DNA from: Acorus gramineus
Taxonomy: Eukaryota; Streptophyta; Magnoliopsida; Acorales; Acoraceae
DNA: 64,000 bases
Assembly (NCBI GenBank): GCA_030737835.1
Contig: CM060850.1
Span: 21,571,615 to 21,635,614 of the forward strand
Direction: 5' to 3'
Shown: one piece after another, positions 32,659 to 44,903 of the stretch
Layout of the letters: each line of letters begins with the position of its first letter
Position numbering within the stretch: position 1 is the stretch's first letter
Notes under the pieces: model-generated
Told to the model about the DNA's origin: nothing
What the model saw: only the letters and a program-made list of their open reading frames with translations
The model's database searches: none
Position numbers and translations under genes: made by a program

Positions 32659-35600
32659 TTAATCAGAAGATCTCTGCTTCTTAACCTTCTTTTTTGTTGA
32701 CATGGTGAAGTCATGGCTGTCTTCATTGGAATTCTCATTGGCCATTCGCTTCTTCGCCACCTTGGATGTGGTTTTTGATGCAGAGATGATTTTCTTTCCT
32801 TCTACAGACACACTGGAATTACTCTTATTGACAGTGACCGCCTTCACGGGGGAGCTGAGATTCAGCTGCTGAGCCATCTTAAGCTTCTTTTCATAGACCT
32901 TCTTTGCTTCATCAATGGGCAGCAGACCCCATTCCATCATCCTGAATTTTCAGGAATAATAAAAACAAAAGTTATTAAGAGTTGATTGGGAAAAAATGAA
33001 TCCTGTAAATATTCTGATTATGACAAAAGATGACTGGTCCCTGCAAAGCATTAATGGAGATGGAAATTTTTGCTCAGATGGTCTCTGGAAATACAAAGAT
33101 AATAGAGAGCCAATGAGCCATTGTTAGCATGAAAAAGACTAAATTGGTTTCTATCACTAACAGTGGGTCCATCGATGAACCCCTCCACAGTCAAACAGAC
33201 CATTAGTCCACGGGTTGCCTCGTTGACGGCAACGTTTGTTTTATATACCAGTCAATAATCAATTGTTGTTCATGATATGTAATATGCTGAATTTGCAACC
33301 ACATCACATAGATCAATTTATGTATGAACAAGCCCCAGCAGTAGGAAAGAGTTGTCTCCACGTGCATATGAGAACAAATGATGCAATATGTAGATATTCT
33401 TTAGTGATGGAATATTTAAAGGCTTGGAACAATATGTAACAAATACTGGCAGAGTAACCCAGCCATCACTTTAGAATTTTATCTAACGAGTGATTTTCAT
33501 GATGGGTTCTCAGGAAATGCAATTGCAATTTACTTACAATTGGCCAGGAATTAGGAACAATGTTCTGCTCAAATTCCAAAGGCCTCATTCGGTGTGATAA
33601 AAAAAAAAAATTCAAAAAGCGGAGATGAGAGATCTCAAAAACAAAGAAAAGACAAAATAAAACCTTTATGCAATAAGAAAAACACCTTCTCAAAAGACCC
33701 AAACTGCCCCTTTTTTGGTTAGAGGATAAAACGGTGAAAACAAGTATACGGTAACTGACAACGGAAGGAAACACGATAAAAATGAAAGATCAAATTTCAA
33801 AGGATGTTCCAATGTTGTGCCATATAACATAATAGCATTCACGACCTTATAACCCTTAACAGGAATGCCCCACCAAACTATCGCATGATAAAGACAAAGA
33901 CACTCCACCACTGGCAGACATCAAACTCATGATATTCCACTGGAAGAGTGTGCCACAGTCAATGATATTATGAACTGCTTTTTAGCCTATAATGAGTTCA
34001 GAAGTCAAATGTCACAAAGCTCCTATCCAAGTGAGAGACACAATGACTAAACCTATACATTATAACCCAAGAATCCAAGATAATGAGAAGATGAATCAGA
34101 ACGTTTATGATATACACCACAATAATGTAACAAAAAAGGCAATAGTGTCTAAAACCCATTTTGTCAGGCCCACTATGCCATCTAAAGCCTCTTCTCCTCC
34201 AACTTTTAATTTATTTAGCTTCCAAAAACCTAACCACAATGAAGCCAATTCTATTTCTTATCAGCAAAGGAGCACATCCACACATTACTACCCTATGATA
34301 TGTCATATGCGATGAAAATGAACTAAACGAACACTGCCTTAACATCGGCACTCGGCAGTCAATATATCTGTGCAAAAGCAAACATACATGAGCATGAAGT
34401 CAACATAGTAACCTCCCTTGCCTTTCCATTCAGTCGTCAAACTAATTCTTAGCTCAAATACAAGTTTTCTACAATGTAAAGGCACTCTTATTCTATTCTA
34501 TTCAAATCAAAACAAAGAATTGCAGTATTCAAATCAAAACAAAGAAGTGCAGTATTTTCTCTCATCTCTCTAATCTTCAGTCCAGTCAAGTAAGGAAATT
34601 GCCTCAATGGTTAACCTCATCTATTTTTGACTTTTGAGGCTTGATGTTTGGATGAGAGCCCACCAAATGGTGAAGATACATTTTGACAGTGGCCAAAGTC
34701 AGCATATGCATGCAGTAACAAAGGGACTTTTTTGGAAGCCTGAAATGTCTAACACTGACAACATCACAACCTCAGAGTGTAGTTTCTTGGTGTCAATTTG
34801 ATCACTTGACCGAATATATAAAGATAACGGGCTGCATGGTAAGAATGGAAAGAAACTGGATTTGAACATAGTTGGGCTGTGACGACTGTAACTCAGACAA
34901 TGGATTCTACTTCACACTGACCTCCATTAGCCAATATGTGATAGCCACCATGGTAATGGATTACACCATCCTTTAAGGAGTGGCCATCGCTCGAAGCTTA
35001 CACACTGTTGGCCACTAACTTGTAAACCTCTGATGCTAAACAACATAAATCTTCACAGACCACATATCTAAAAGTGTTCACAACCATTACTCTTTGCCCA
35101 ATCTCTGATACACATTGTTAAAAAAAAACACTGCTAGAGTTTATAATATTTTACAAGAGTGAAGGCAACATAGTAATGGTGGTTCAAGTTTAGTCAATGA
35201 TTTTTTGACAATTACTAGGGAACAAGCCTCTCACCATGCACAGAAACCCCTATAACATTTATTTAGTTTTACTGAACTCTTTAGATTCGACAGGATACCA
35301 TAAAAAAAAATACCCATAACATGCAAAATTCTTCAGAAATCTATTTTACATCACCATCAAGCTACAATGGAAGGTTTGAATGGAAGGCTTGAATGATGAC
35401 ATATCATTCATACATGCAAATAATTTATGATCAAAATGTAAAAGTAATCAACTAGTTCTTCAAATAAATTTCTATCCAGCATAGTGAAAAATCTAAAATC
35501 TACCAAGAAAATAAAAAGATTGCTAAACAAGGGAAGAACGAGACTCACCAAAGAGACGCCATTTCACTGTTTGGAAGTTGCTTGTACAGAGTTTCATAGA

Positions 35601-36135
35601 AAACCCTCAATGGGTTCCTCTGCAATCACAATAAAACACCAAAATCAACAAAACCCACGATTCAAAACATAAAAGTGAGTGAAACCCAGATCAGTATATC
35701 CTCATCTCCTCCAAATAAAACCACTAGAGAGCCCTTACTTCTTCGGGTGTTTCATGCTTCTGCCCCGGAAAGTCAAAGACCTTCTTCTCCTTCATTTGAC
35801 TCTCCCCTCCCTTAGCCTTCACTGTCACCTTCTTCTCTTCTTCTTCATCGACCTTCTTCTTCTCCTTCTTCACCACATTCACCTCCTTCAACAAATTCAG
35901 ATTTTCAACAACGTGATGCGCAGAACCCAACAAAGCCAGATGAAGAGAGGAACGAATAGGGGAGGGGGACTTCAACCTTATCTGATTTTGAAATCCGTTT
36001 AGGGTTTCCTCTGTGGCTTTCGCTGTCGTCCGCTTCTTCTGGTTCTTGTTTATGTGGTTTGGATGGCTTTGTCTTTGATTTTGGGGTCCCGTTACGCGTT
36101 GCCTTGGATTTGGAGAGAGAGGCGAGTGTCTCCAT
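32659..36135 (-). CDS. Lysine-rich conserved plant protein of unknown function (frame conflict in exon 1)
   Basis: Three segments join with GT-AG introns: 35739-36135, 35549-35619 and 32659-32941. The last two and the end of the first read in one frame: FDFPGQKHETPEE, RNPLRVFYETLYKQLPNSEM, then MMEWGLLPIDEAKKVYEKKL and a basic serine-rich tail ending KKKVKKQRSSD. This globular block followed by basic, charged sequence suggests a nuclear protein; I do not recognise a named family. The only ATG (36133-36135, METLASLSKSKATRNG) is in a different frame from the downstream block (NQKKRTTAKATEETLNG onward); exon 1 as drawn is 397 nt, one base too many. Either a start exon is missing, a small intron is unseen, or there is a frameshift. 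A 4-codon upstream frame (36179-36190) precedes the ATG. Confidence 0.65.
32942..35548. other. Large intron of the lysine-rich protein gene
   Basis: 2.6 kb with no recognised element, apart from a 28-bp tandem repeat at about 34498-34555 (ATTCAAATCAAAACAAAGAA units). Confidence 0.5.
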
Positions 36136-36190
36136 GTCCTCTTCGACCTTCGCTTTCTTCTCTACTTGATTTTCAACCTCAGACAGCCAT

Positions 36191-37185
36191 GGCTACCGAT
36201 GAGGGTTTGGCAAGGGTTCAATTGGGGCCAAGTTGAAAAAGGGCCAAAAAAGATTCATCAGGGGTTTAGAGCATCGCATGGTCCAGAGTGAAGCATGGGT
36301 TCGGCCTTAAAAAAAAATGATTTGTCCATTCGACTACAAGCAATGGCTATTGGGGGGAATTAATTAACTCATGGGTTTAGCCAATTGATAGAGATGTAGA
36401 ATAAACTGGAATAGGATAGATAAACCTAAAAATAATTTTTTTTTGCTAATAATGAGTGAGTTAGCTATTGTACAATAAGTAAAAATAAGTAGAAATAAGC
36501 TGTTATTAGTATTTCAGTTTTTTTTTTTAAAATTGTATTATTCCATTTTCATCCAATCTAGTGTGTTGGTATAAGTGAAACTTAAATATTAAATCACCTC
36601 TATAAATCAGAAATTCACATGACAATTTTTTTCATATTTTATATTTTTTTATTTACATTTTATTTAAATTTTATCTATAACAAAACAAATAATAAAATTT
36701 TATTATTACGTTTTATAACAAGAACATAAAAAAAAAAAACCAATGATTTGTGAATTTTGCAACACTACTTTGGAGTCGCCTCCACTCCACATCAGATATT
36801 GCGACGAACTTCCAACCACGACGAGCTTTGGCAGCGAATGGTTCGTTGTGTGTCAAAGGATAATAAAAGTGTGTGATTCCAGCCGCTTTGTGGGCAATAT
36901 GGCATGCATGGAACAGCAAGGTCCTCACAGGACAAATGGCTCTATATGGAAAACCTTTTGAAAGTAACAGTGTACTCCATCATTGATTGGGGTTCATAGG
37001 CTTGTGGTTTGTAGCCCCCTCGACTACGTGTTTTCCCTTTGTCTCCCCTCCTTTAATTTTTCTTGAGGGTTTCTTTTCCTCCTTTATTTTTCCTCTAATT
37101 CTCCTTTAACACCCCCTTCTCACATGTTTCAAGTCTTTTGTGATTTACTCTTGGTTTATAAAAGAACTACATTTCCTCGAATAAA
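36191..37185. other. Intergenic DNA, unrecognised
   Basis: 36740-36960 is less AT-rich than its surroundings and has frames on both strands (for example GWKFVAISDVEWRRLQSSVA on minus). I cannot assign them to a family and there is no supporting splice or start structure. Confidence 0.35.
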
Positions 37186-37189
37186 AGAA

Positions 37190-37365
37190 AAATTATTTTT
37201 AATTTTTAAAGGTAATGGAGGGACCCCCATAACTGGTCTTACGGCTGAGTTGGGTAGGTTGCCTTCGCCTATGTACCTCCAAACCCATAAAAATACACAG
37301 GGGTTAAATCAGCACCAAGACTCGATATCAAGACTTACTCTTAACACATGTAGGTAAGTCATGAC
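37190..37365 (-). mobile_element. SINE, second copy of the 26249 family
   Basis: GGAGGGACCCCCATAACTGG..CTTACGGCTGAGTTGG parallels the 26249-26441 element, with the T-rich reversed tail at its left and the reversed B-box area (ACCAAGACTCGATATC) at its right. It is more diverged, and clear target duplications were not found. Confidence 0.65.
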
Positions 37366-37985
37366 CGTTGTGTTATGGCCACTGGTGGGTTCAAAGTATT
37401 TAATAGATTGTAATAGGCTGGAAACTTTAAAAAACCTAAAACATAGTCCTATATTGAAAGTGGGAAAAAGTTTTTTCACCTTATACATTAGCCCACTACT
37501 AAGGTAGCGTCTAAAAAGACAAAAGGAAGGTGGTCCACACACGCTTACACGCATTTTTAGCGCATTATCAAATATTATTTTTATTGACTTTTCCTTTTTT
37601 TCAAAATTTAAACTGGGCGCATCCAAGAGTCTCTTCCCCTTGGTTTGCATCCCTTTAGAAACTCTCCAATAGACACCCTTTTCCCCAACAGCTGAATATT
37701 GAAAGGTTGTAGAGGTGGCCCTATATAAGTCTGTTCCTTGAACATATTAATCATCAGGAAAAAAATAATCAATTTATAGTGTATTGGAAAATCTTTAGAA
37801 TTTCTATCTACAGATTTTTAGAGTTCTTGTTGTATCCTGAAAGTGTTTAGTGTAAATCATTTAGCTAGCAATTAAACTCAATTTAATTGAGGGCGGATTA
37901 ATAACACATTAAAGTAATATTTTTTTGTCCCCTAAAACAATTTTCCACAGAGACTACTCAAACCCACTTAAATGATTTATTTTTG
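37366..37985. other. Intergenic DNA, nothing recognised
   Basis: No coding or structural feature is supported. Confidence 0.4.
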
Positions 37986-39265
37986 GGGGAATTGCTCAAA
38001 TACCCCTGGACTAATAACCTTTTTTTTTTTTTGCCCCTTGACTTTTTTTTTATTTTTTTTTACCCCTGCAGTGTTGTCCTTTTTTTTTTGTCCTTAACTT
38101 TTCATAATATCTGAAGTACCCTTTAAAAACAGAGTTACAGGAATACAGAAATTAAGTGTGATATATACACAAATCAGACATGCACATAGTTACAAATATT
38201 TAATGGTTACTTACAGAGAGCATTCAACGTACACAAAAATGTTTGAACACAAAATAGTTATAGATAAATACATTCTCAGTGTCATTACAATAGATTAATG
38301 AACTATACATCTAATCTTTATCATATGTAAATGCATTCAAAATACACAATTCTCAAAGTGTTATTAAAATAGATACATCAATTGTTTGAATTACAATTGT
38401 TTGTCTTCCAATCCTAATGAAATCAGATGTTGCCTCCCCGGCCCCTTATCATCTTCATGTCCTTTTAAGTGAATGAAACTCGTTCAAGGGCCTTTGAACT
38501 AGGCATTCTATGTACTTCATAACAAAGAACGTTAATGTGCTGCCTTAAATATTCAACAATCAATCAAATATCTAAAATCACAATTATAAAATTTACCAAT
38601 GGAATAAAATTAAAGACATATAATTTTACAGAAATGTAATAAGTCATTACAATAATATAATATCAATTTTCAGATATGTGAATGACCAATTACAATAACT
38701 TTATAAACAATTATATAATGTAATTCACAAAACAACAACTGCAACAGAAAGTAGAAATGTAATGTCCAATGACATAAACTATCATTTACATAACAGAAAT
38801 GTAATGACATCTATCATTCACATATCAACTACAATAGAAATTACAAAAACTACCGATTACAAAAACTACTATTTACGTTATAAAAATGTAATGTCATCTA
38901 TGAAATTAAATTAAGAACATATAAAGTTACAGAAAAGTAATAACCAATTACAAAAAATGTAATACCAATTTACATATATGTAATTGATAGTGTCAGGGAG
39001 AGAGGGTTGTGGTTTCGCTGGGCAGAGAGAAGGACACGGGGGTCGCTGGGGATCCAGAAGGTTGAGGGGGTTGCCGAAAGTTTTAATGGAGAGGGAAGGT
39101 CGAGAAGAGATGGTTGGAGAGAGAGGGAGGTTGCGGTTGCTATTTCGCTTTGGAGAGAGAACATTAGGGAGAAGGTCGCGAGAGTCGACGTGAAGAAAGA
39201 ATGTTACAAAGATCGCCAAAGAGATAGAACATTGTAGGGGTCGTTGGAGGAGAGAAAGCGTTAGG

Positions 39266-39296
<31 letters not shown>

Positions 39297-39556
39297 GGGG
39301 GGGGGAGAGGGTGGTTTTGGAGGGAAGAGAGTTTTTTTTTTTTTTTTTTTGAGAAAAGATGATGTTTTGAAAGAAAATGAATGTTTTTGGTGGAAAAAGA
39401 GGGTGGGGTAATTTTGGTATAAAATTATGAGGTGGCATAGGTGAAGGGCACAAAAAAAAAAAAAAAGACATGATTTTATGAGTAAATAAAAAATAAAAAA
39501 AATCCAAGGGTAAAACAATAATTAGGTTATTCGTCAAGAGTTTGAACAATTCCCCT
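37986..39556. mobile_element. Non-autonomous Mutator-like element, 1.57 kb
   Basis: The left end GGGGGAATTGCTCAAATACC..ACTAATAACCT mirrors the right, whose reverse complement reads AGGGGAATTGTTCAAACTCT..GACGAATAACCT. Both ends are flanked by TTTATTTTTT (37976-37985 and 39557-39566), a 10-bp direct repeat of the size Mutator-like elements make. T-rich flanks reduce the weight of that match. The interior has an AT-rich left part and a purine-rich right part (39000-39310, with a GA microsatellite near 39267-39290). The 226-codon minus-strand frame is low complexity and is not a transposase. Confidence 0.75.
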
Positions 39557-39889
39557 TTTATTTTTTTGTTTATATTAAAATTGCTGTCCAAACGCTACTC
39601 AAAAGGGGATTAAAGAATATTTCTCGTCTAATACCACAGAGGTGTATGACCTTGATATGCATCTAATCCTACCTCCATCCAAACCCAACAAAAATAAATA
39701 AAAAACTCTTGCTTGCAAACATTGCATGGAACCAAATCCCTTGCTCTCCCAAACACAACAAGCATCATCAGATGCTCCCCATCCACCCATCCCCATAAAC
39801 AACCACCACACCCCCAACAAAGCAGATATATAACACCCCAATCAACACACACAAACCAAACACAAAAACAAAACCAAAAACAACAAAAC

Positions 39890-40309
39890 ATGGCTCTATG
39901 GATGGAAGAAACAGAACCAACAACATGGAAGAAGCAAAGAAGAAGCTGGAGGGACCAGACCATCTCCAACCTCTCCCTCCCACCGCCCTCCCTCCTCCTC
40001 CTCCTCTTCATCGTCCTCCTCCTCCTCTCCCTCTCCGCCCACTCCGCCTTCCGCTCCGATGACGCCCGCCTAGGCACCCGCCTCGTCGCCCACCTCGCCA
40101 TGGCCGCCGCTCCTGTTCTCTTGATCTTCTTCGTCGTCCGGTGGATGCTCGTTAACGGAAGGTCGTCACTGCCGCGGGTGCCAGTAATGATGATGAGTCC
40201 CGATGGGGCAGGGGGCTCGCCGTGGGGGGTGGCGGCAGCGGTGGTGGTGCTGCTTGTGCTGGTGTCTTACCAGTCTAGGTTTCTGTCTCAGTGGTTCGGG
40301 CCTCTGTAG
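39890..40309 (+). CDS. Small plant membrane protein, unknown function (copy A)
   Basis: A single-exon 139-residue protein. The start is set at MALWMEETEP because it follows an A-rich leader (ACAACAAAACATGG) and the sequence upstream of it is not protein-like. Hydrophobic spans lie at about 34-52, 67-87 and 111-126. The polar loop before the last span contains DGAGGSPWGVAAAVV and the tail is YQSRFLSQWFGPL. The GGSP(W/F)GVAAAVV..QS.F block is shared with the protein at 49911-50303, so they form one family. GC content is much higher than in the flanks. No catalytic motif is visible and no function is claimed. Confidence 0.85.
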   Translation: MALWMEETEPTTWKKQRRSWRDQTISNLSLPPPSLLLLLFIVLLLLSLSAHSAFRSDDARLGTRLVAHLAMAAAPVLLIFFVVRWMLVNGRSSLPRVPVMMMSPDGAGGSPWGVAAAVVVLLVLVSYQSRFLSQWFGPL

Positions 40310-40607
40310 TGGTCTTAACTTATTACATTGTGGTTTGAAGTGATATTTTACTGTGTGGGAACGAGAAAATCTGTGTTTAACCAACCACTACTAGGTGTCA
40401 CATAAATAGTTCATGTATATAATGATTTTCTCTCGTTAAATCATTATAACACATGATCTCGTTATAATCGAATCCAGACCTAAATTAATAGGTTTTTACC
40501 AAGACAATTTTACATATGCATTTAACATGAGTTCGGGACAAACACTTTCAATAAAATGTACACAAAAATTCATGCAAATCATCACAAATAATTTTATGCC
40601 ATGATAG
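40310..40607. other. 3' flank of copy A up to the LTR element
   Basis: Probably includes the 3' UTR. It ends in GATAG (40603-40607), the target duplication of the LTR element that follows. Confidence 0.6.
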
Positions 40608-41943
40608 TGTTGGATTATGTCTCTATATATACGGTGTTCGGATGGCTACGATGAAATCAAATTAGGGTGAGCACCTAATTAGTTGATTAATTAAGATTTG
40701 ATCTTAATTAATATATAAAGTGAATCTCCAAAAATCAGATAAACAGATTTGTTTGTTAGGAAATTACTTGGAGAGGAAGTTATTTATCTATATAAATATC
40801 ATTTAGAGTTTCAGGTAAAACTGGGCTAACATGGCATAAAATGTAGAGATCCATAGAAGAGAGATTGAGAGGGTTCAAAAGAGGGTAACTCCATGAGAGA
40901 GTTTGTAAAGCTTTTTTGTATCTTCATTATTACAGTGGATTCTCGGTTTTCGTCCCATGGATATAGGCCTAGACCAAACTAAGTATTTTTTTGTTCTTCG
41001 TGTGATTGTGTCCGTTCTTATGTATGATCTCATATTTTAATGATGACTTCCGCGAATCTGTTCCCTAACAATTGGTATCAGAGCTTCAAATTGCGACCTA
41101 GGAGAACGAGATCTGAAGAATGATAAAACAACATGGGTCAGAGAAGACCAACGATGTCATATCGAGATTCCATACAAAGAAGAAGAAGAAAAATTATCGC
41201 GGTTGCCGTGACTGCGAAAAAAAAAAAAGAAAAAAAAATCGTCGCATGCACAGAGACATGCAGGGAGAAGGGACGTGAGGTCCTTGTTCCTGGTTGCATG
41301 GTTTTGCATGCACCTTGCATGCTCGAGGGCCATGAAGGCACCCATGAAGTCCGCGTGACACACAGAAAATTAAAAGGTGTTCTTGGCGGCCGAATCAAAC
41401 AAGCAATCACACAGAAGACAAGGAATTTACGTGGTTCGGCAAATTGCCTACATCCACGGGCGGCGGTGATGATTTTATTGAGAAGAATTGTCTATATGTG
41501 CCTCACAATATTTTGTTTTCCTCAAGAACATATATAGAGGAAATAAACAGCATAAATAGGAAACAAACAAATTTAGAAATAAATAAATTTAGTAATCTCA
41601 AGAATCTTAGAGACAGATTTCGCAATCTCATAATCTTAGAAATATATTTTGCAATCTCTAAATATATTTCGTAATCTCTAAATATATTTCCACCATGACA
41701 TCAACTTTGGGCCATAGAAACTACAAATCTCCACCTGGCACTAAGTTCTGAAGTCATACTTAGCTTCCTCTTTCACATCATCTCCTCATCACCGCATCAC
41801 CACCGCCACCACCTGCTCATCCGTGTAGAACATTGATCAAGTTCAAGCAATGCTCGAACTTGACCCCTGGAACCGCTTTAGTCATCATATCAGCTGGATT
41901 GTCCTTTAACTCCATCTTCGATAACTCTACGTACAAAGTGATA

Positions 41944-43450
41944 TCATATGTCAATATGCTTGGTGCGGGCATGGTGTACCGGGTTTTTCACTAAATGAAT
42001 AGCACTTTGACTATCATAGTAGACGTCAACAATCTCCTGAGAGATACCCAAATCACCAACTAGGCCTCGTAACCACAAAGCCTCCTTCACCGCCTCTGTC
42101 ACAGCCATATACTCTGCCTCCGTGGTAGAAAGCGCAACTGTAGGCTGTAACATAGATCTCCAGCTCACCGGTCCTCCCGATAGTGTAAACACATATCCTG
42201 TCATAGACCGTCGCTTGTCCAAGTCACCTGCATAGTCCGAATCAACATATCCACTGATTTGAAATCCACTAGTCCTGCGGAACTCCAGTCCTACATCCAA
42301 GGTACCCCGAATATACCTCATGATCCATTTCACTGCCTGCCAATGCTCCTTTCCAGGATTCGCCATGTATTTGCTCACCACACTGACTGCCTGTGAAATA
42401 TCGGGCCGAGTGCATACCATTGCATACATCAGGCTACCAACGGCACTCGCATAAGGAACATGAGTCATGTACTCACGCTCCTCATCTGTTGATGGAGACA
42501 TACTACCCGAGAGACGAAAATGAGCAGCCAGTGGTGTGCTTACCGCCTTAGAAGTTTGCATGCCGTATCTTGAAAGAACTTTATCAAGATAACTCTTCTG
42601 TGCTAAGCGTAACTGGCCTTTCTGTCTCTCCCTATGTATCTCCATCCCTAGGATCTTTCTTGCAGAACCAAGATCCTTCATCTCAAACTCCTGACTGAGT
42701 TGAGACTTCAGCTTGTTGATCTCTACCATGCTCGAAGCAGCAATGAGCATATCATCAACATATAAGAGCAAATAAATGAATGAACCAACCTCGAGTCTCC
42801 TGAAGTAGACGCAGCTGTCATACTCGCTTCGTGTATCCTTGGTTCATCATAAACGTGTCAAACCTCTTGTACCACTGCCTTGGCGATTGCTTCAGTCCGT
42901 ACAATGACTTCTTCAGTTTGCACACTAGGTTCTCCTTTCCAGCAACTGTAAACCCCTCGGGCTGACTCATGAAGATTTCCTCATCCAGATCACCGTGTAG
43001 AAACGCCGTTTTGACATCGAGTTGCTCAAGCTCCAAGTCAAACTGTACTACAATACCTAACAAAACACGGATGGAAGTATGTTTAACAACAGGTGAAAAT
43101 ACCTCATTGTAGTCTATCCCTTCCTTTTGAGCATAGCCCTTGGCTACCAACCGCGCCTTGTACCTTGTGCCACTACACTCTGGAGAGCCTTCCTTCTTCT
43201 TGTACACCCACTTGCACCCTATGGCTCGCTTCCCCTTGGGTAGTTCTGCAAGTACCCAAGTCTGGTTCTTGTGAAGAGACTCCATCTCCTCTTCCATGGC
43301 TGTCTTCCATTCCCTGCAAAAGGAATCTTTTGCTGCTTCTCTGAATGAAGACGGTTCATCACCATCGATGGTTAGTGCGTATGCCACCATGTCCTCGAAC
43401 CCATATCGAACCGGTGCCCGGTGTGTCCTTATGGACCTGCCTTCCACTAA
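41944..43450 (-). pseudogene. copia reverse transcriptase and RNase H
   Basis: Reverse transcriptase blocks include WVYKKKEGSPECSGTRYKAR, LEQLDVKTAFLHGDLDEEIF, CKLKKSLYGLKQSPRQWYKR and LLLYVDDMLIAA with the YVDD active site. The RNase H region follows with SGYVDSDYAGDLDKRRSMTG and ALSTTEAEYMAVTEAVKEAL. A frameshift at about 42800 separates the two frames. The final RNase H residues run past 41944 in another frame. Confidence 0.9.
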
Positions 43451-44340
43451 GGACTGCTGCAGTGGTTGTTGCTTCCTGAACCTCTTCGTCGACCTTGGCC
43501 GATGGACTTGTGGGAGTTTCCAACTCAACCTCAATAGCATCATCCATCATCCCTCCTAGAGAATTACTCTGCTTACTAGAAGTTTGTAAAGCAGACTCGT
43601 CGAATGTAACATCTCTGCTGATCACGAGCTTGCGTTCCTCAGGACACCATAGTCGGTATCCCTTAACGCCCTCTGCGTAGCCCAAGAAGATTGACTTCTT
43701 TGCCCTTGGATCAATCTTACTTTCTCTGATGTGAAAGTAAGAGGGACATCCAAAGACCTTCAACGCACTGTAATCTGCAGGCTTCCCCGACCACTTCTCA
43801 ATAGGAGTCTTGCACTCTATAGCTGTCGATGGAGATCTATTCACAAGATAGCATGCCGTGTTGACCGCTTCAGCCCAAAGCTCTCTACCCAAACCTGCGT
43901 TGGATAACATGCATCTTGCCCTTTCAAGTAGGGTCCTATTCATCCGCTCTGCCACTCCATTCTGTTGGGGTGTGTTCTTCACCGTGAAATGTCTAGCGAT
44001 ACCGTTGACCTTACAAAACTCCAAGAAAGGTCCATACGTGTATTCTCCACCATTGTCGGTCCTCAACCGCCTGACCTTCCTTCCTGTTTGATTTTCCAAC
44101 AACGCCTTCCACTTCTTGAAGATCTCAAACACCTCATCCTTACCCTTCATCATATAAATCCATACATAACGAGAATAATCATCAATAAAAGTGACAAAGT
44201 ACCTTGCTCCGCCTTTCGATGGAACCTTCGATGGACCCCATACATCCGAATGGATGTAATCTAGAGTGCCCTTGGCCGTGTGAATTGATGTGCTGAATTT
44301 GACTCTACATTGCTTGCCGAAGACGCAATGTTCACAGAAG
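43400..44340 (-). pseudogene. copia integrase
   Basis: CEHCVFGKQCRVKF completes the zinc-binding HHCC motif. The catalytic core follows with DYIHSDVWGPS (first Asp), RLRTDNGGEY (second Asp) and NTPQQNGVAERMNRTL (catalytic Glu). A GYAEGVKGYRLW block marks the C-terminal domain. The frame is broken at the start (near 44270) and near 43400-43450. Confidence 0.9.
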
Positions 44341-44900
44341 TCAATTTCCCAGCCTTCACACCCTTCAACAAGCCTTGCTTGCTTAGCTCCGACATCCCTC
44401 TCTCGCTCATATGCCCAAGGCGCATATGCCACAACTGTGTAAGCGAGAGGCCACTGTCGCTTGATGTAGACACCGCAGCTCCACCAGTCACAGTACTCCC
44501 CGAGAGAATATATAAGTTGCCAACCCGGTTGGCTTTCATCACCACCAAGGCGCCACGAACCACCTTCAGGACTCCATCATAGGCTGAGAATTTATACCCA
44601 TTAGAGTCCAAGGTGCCAAGGAAATAAGGTTCTTCTTCAGCTCTGGAACATGCCGCACCTCTGTCAATGTTCTCACGACCCCATCATGCATCTTCACCTT
44701 GATCGAACCCCTGCCGACTGTTTTACAGGCCATGTTGTTGCCCATCAAAACAGAACCACCATCGACCTCCTGGTAAGAGACGAACCAGTCCCGATTGGGA
44801 CACATGTGGTAGGAGCACCCCGAGTCTAGGATCCACGCATATTTGGACTGTGTTTCAGAAACAACTGACAAGACGTTCTCCGCATCATCAGAACCAGATT
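44264..44900 (-). pseudogene. copia protease and pre-integrase region
   Basis: WILDSGCSYHMCPNRDWF holds the aspartic protease DSG active site. LWHMRLGHMSERGM downstream is the GAG-pre-integrase histidine motif, on a second frame (44261-44611) offset by a frameshift near 44600. Confidence 0.88.
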
Positions 44901-44903
44901 CAG

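Noticed and set aside
38911..39591. 226-codon minus-strand frame
   Set aside because: Low-complexity SLSLSL and poly-K/poly-F stretches arise from GA and A/T repeats in the Mutator-like element. It has no transposase motif and runs across the element end.
39713..39889. N-terminal extension (MQTLHGTKSLALPN..) of membrane protein copy A
   Set aside because: The A-rich, proline/histidine/asparagine-coding stretch looks like a 5' leader; MALWMEETEP is the better start.
39628..40101. 157-codon minus-strand frame opposite copy A
   Set aside because: It is antisense to a well-supported membrane protein and has skewed Trp/Arg/Cys composition.
44310..44582. Plus-strand frames across the copia element
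   Set aside because: They are antisense shadows of the protease/integrase coding sequence.
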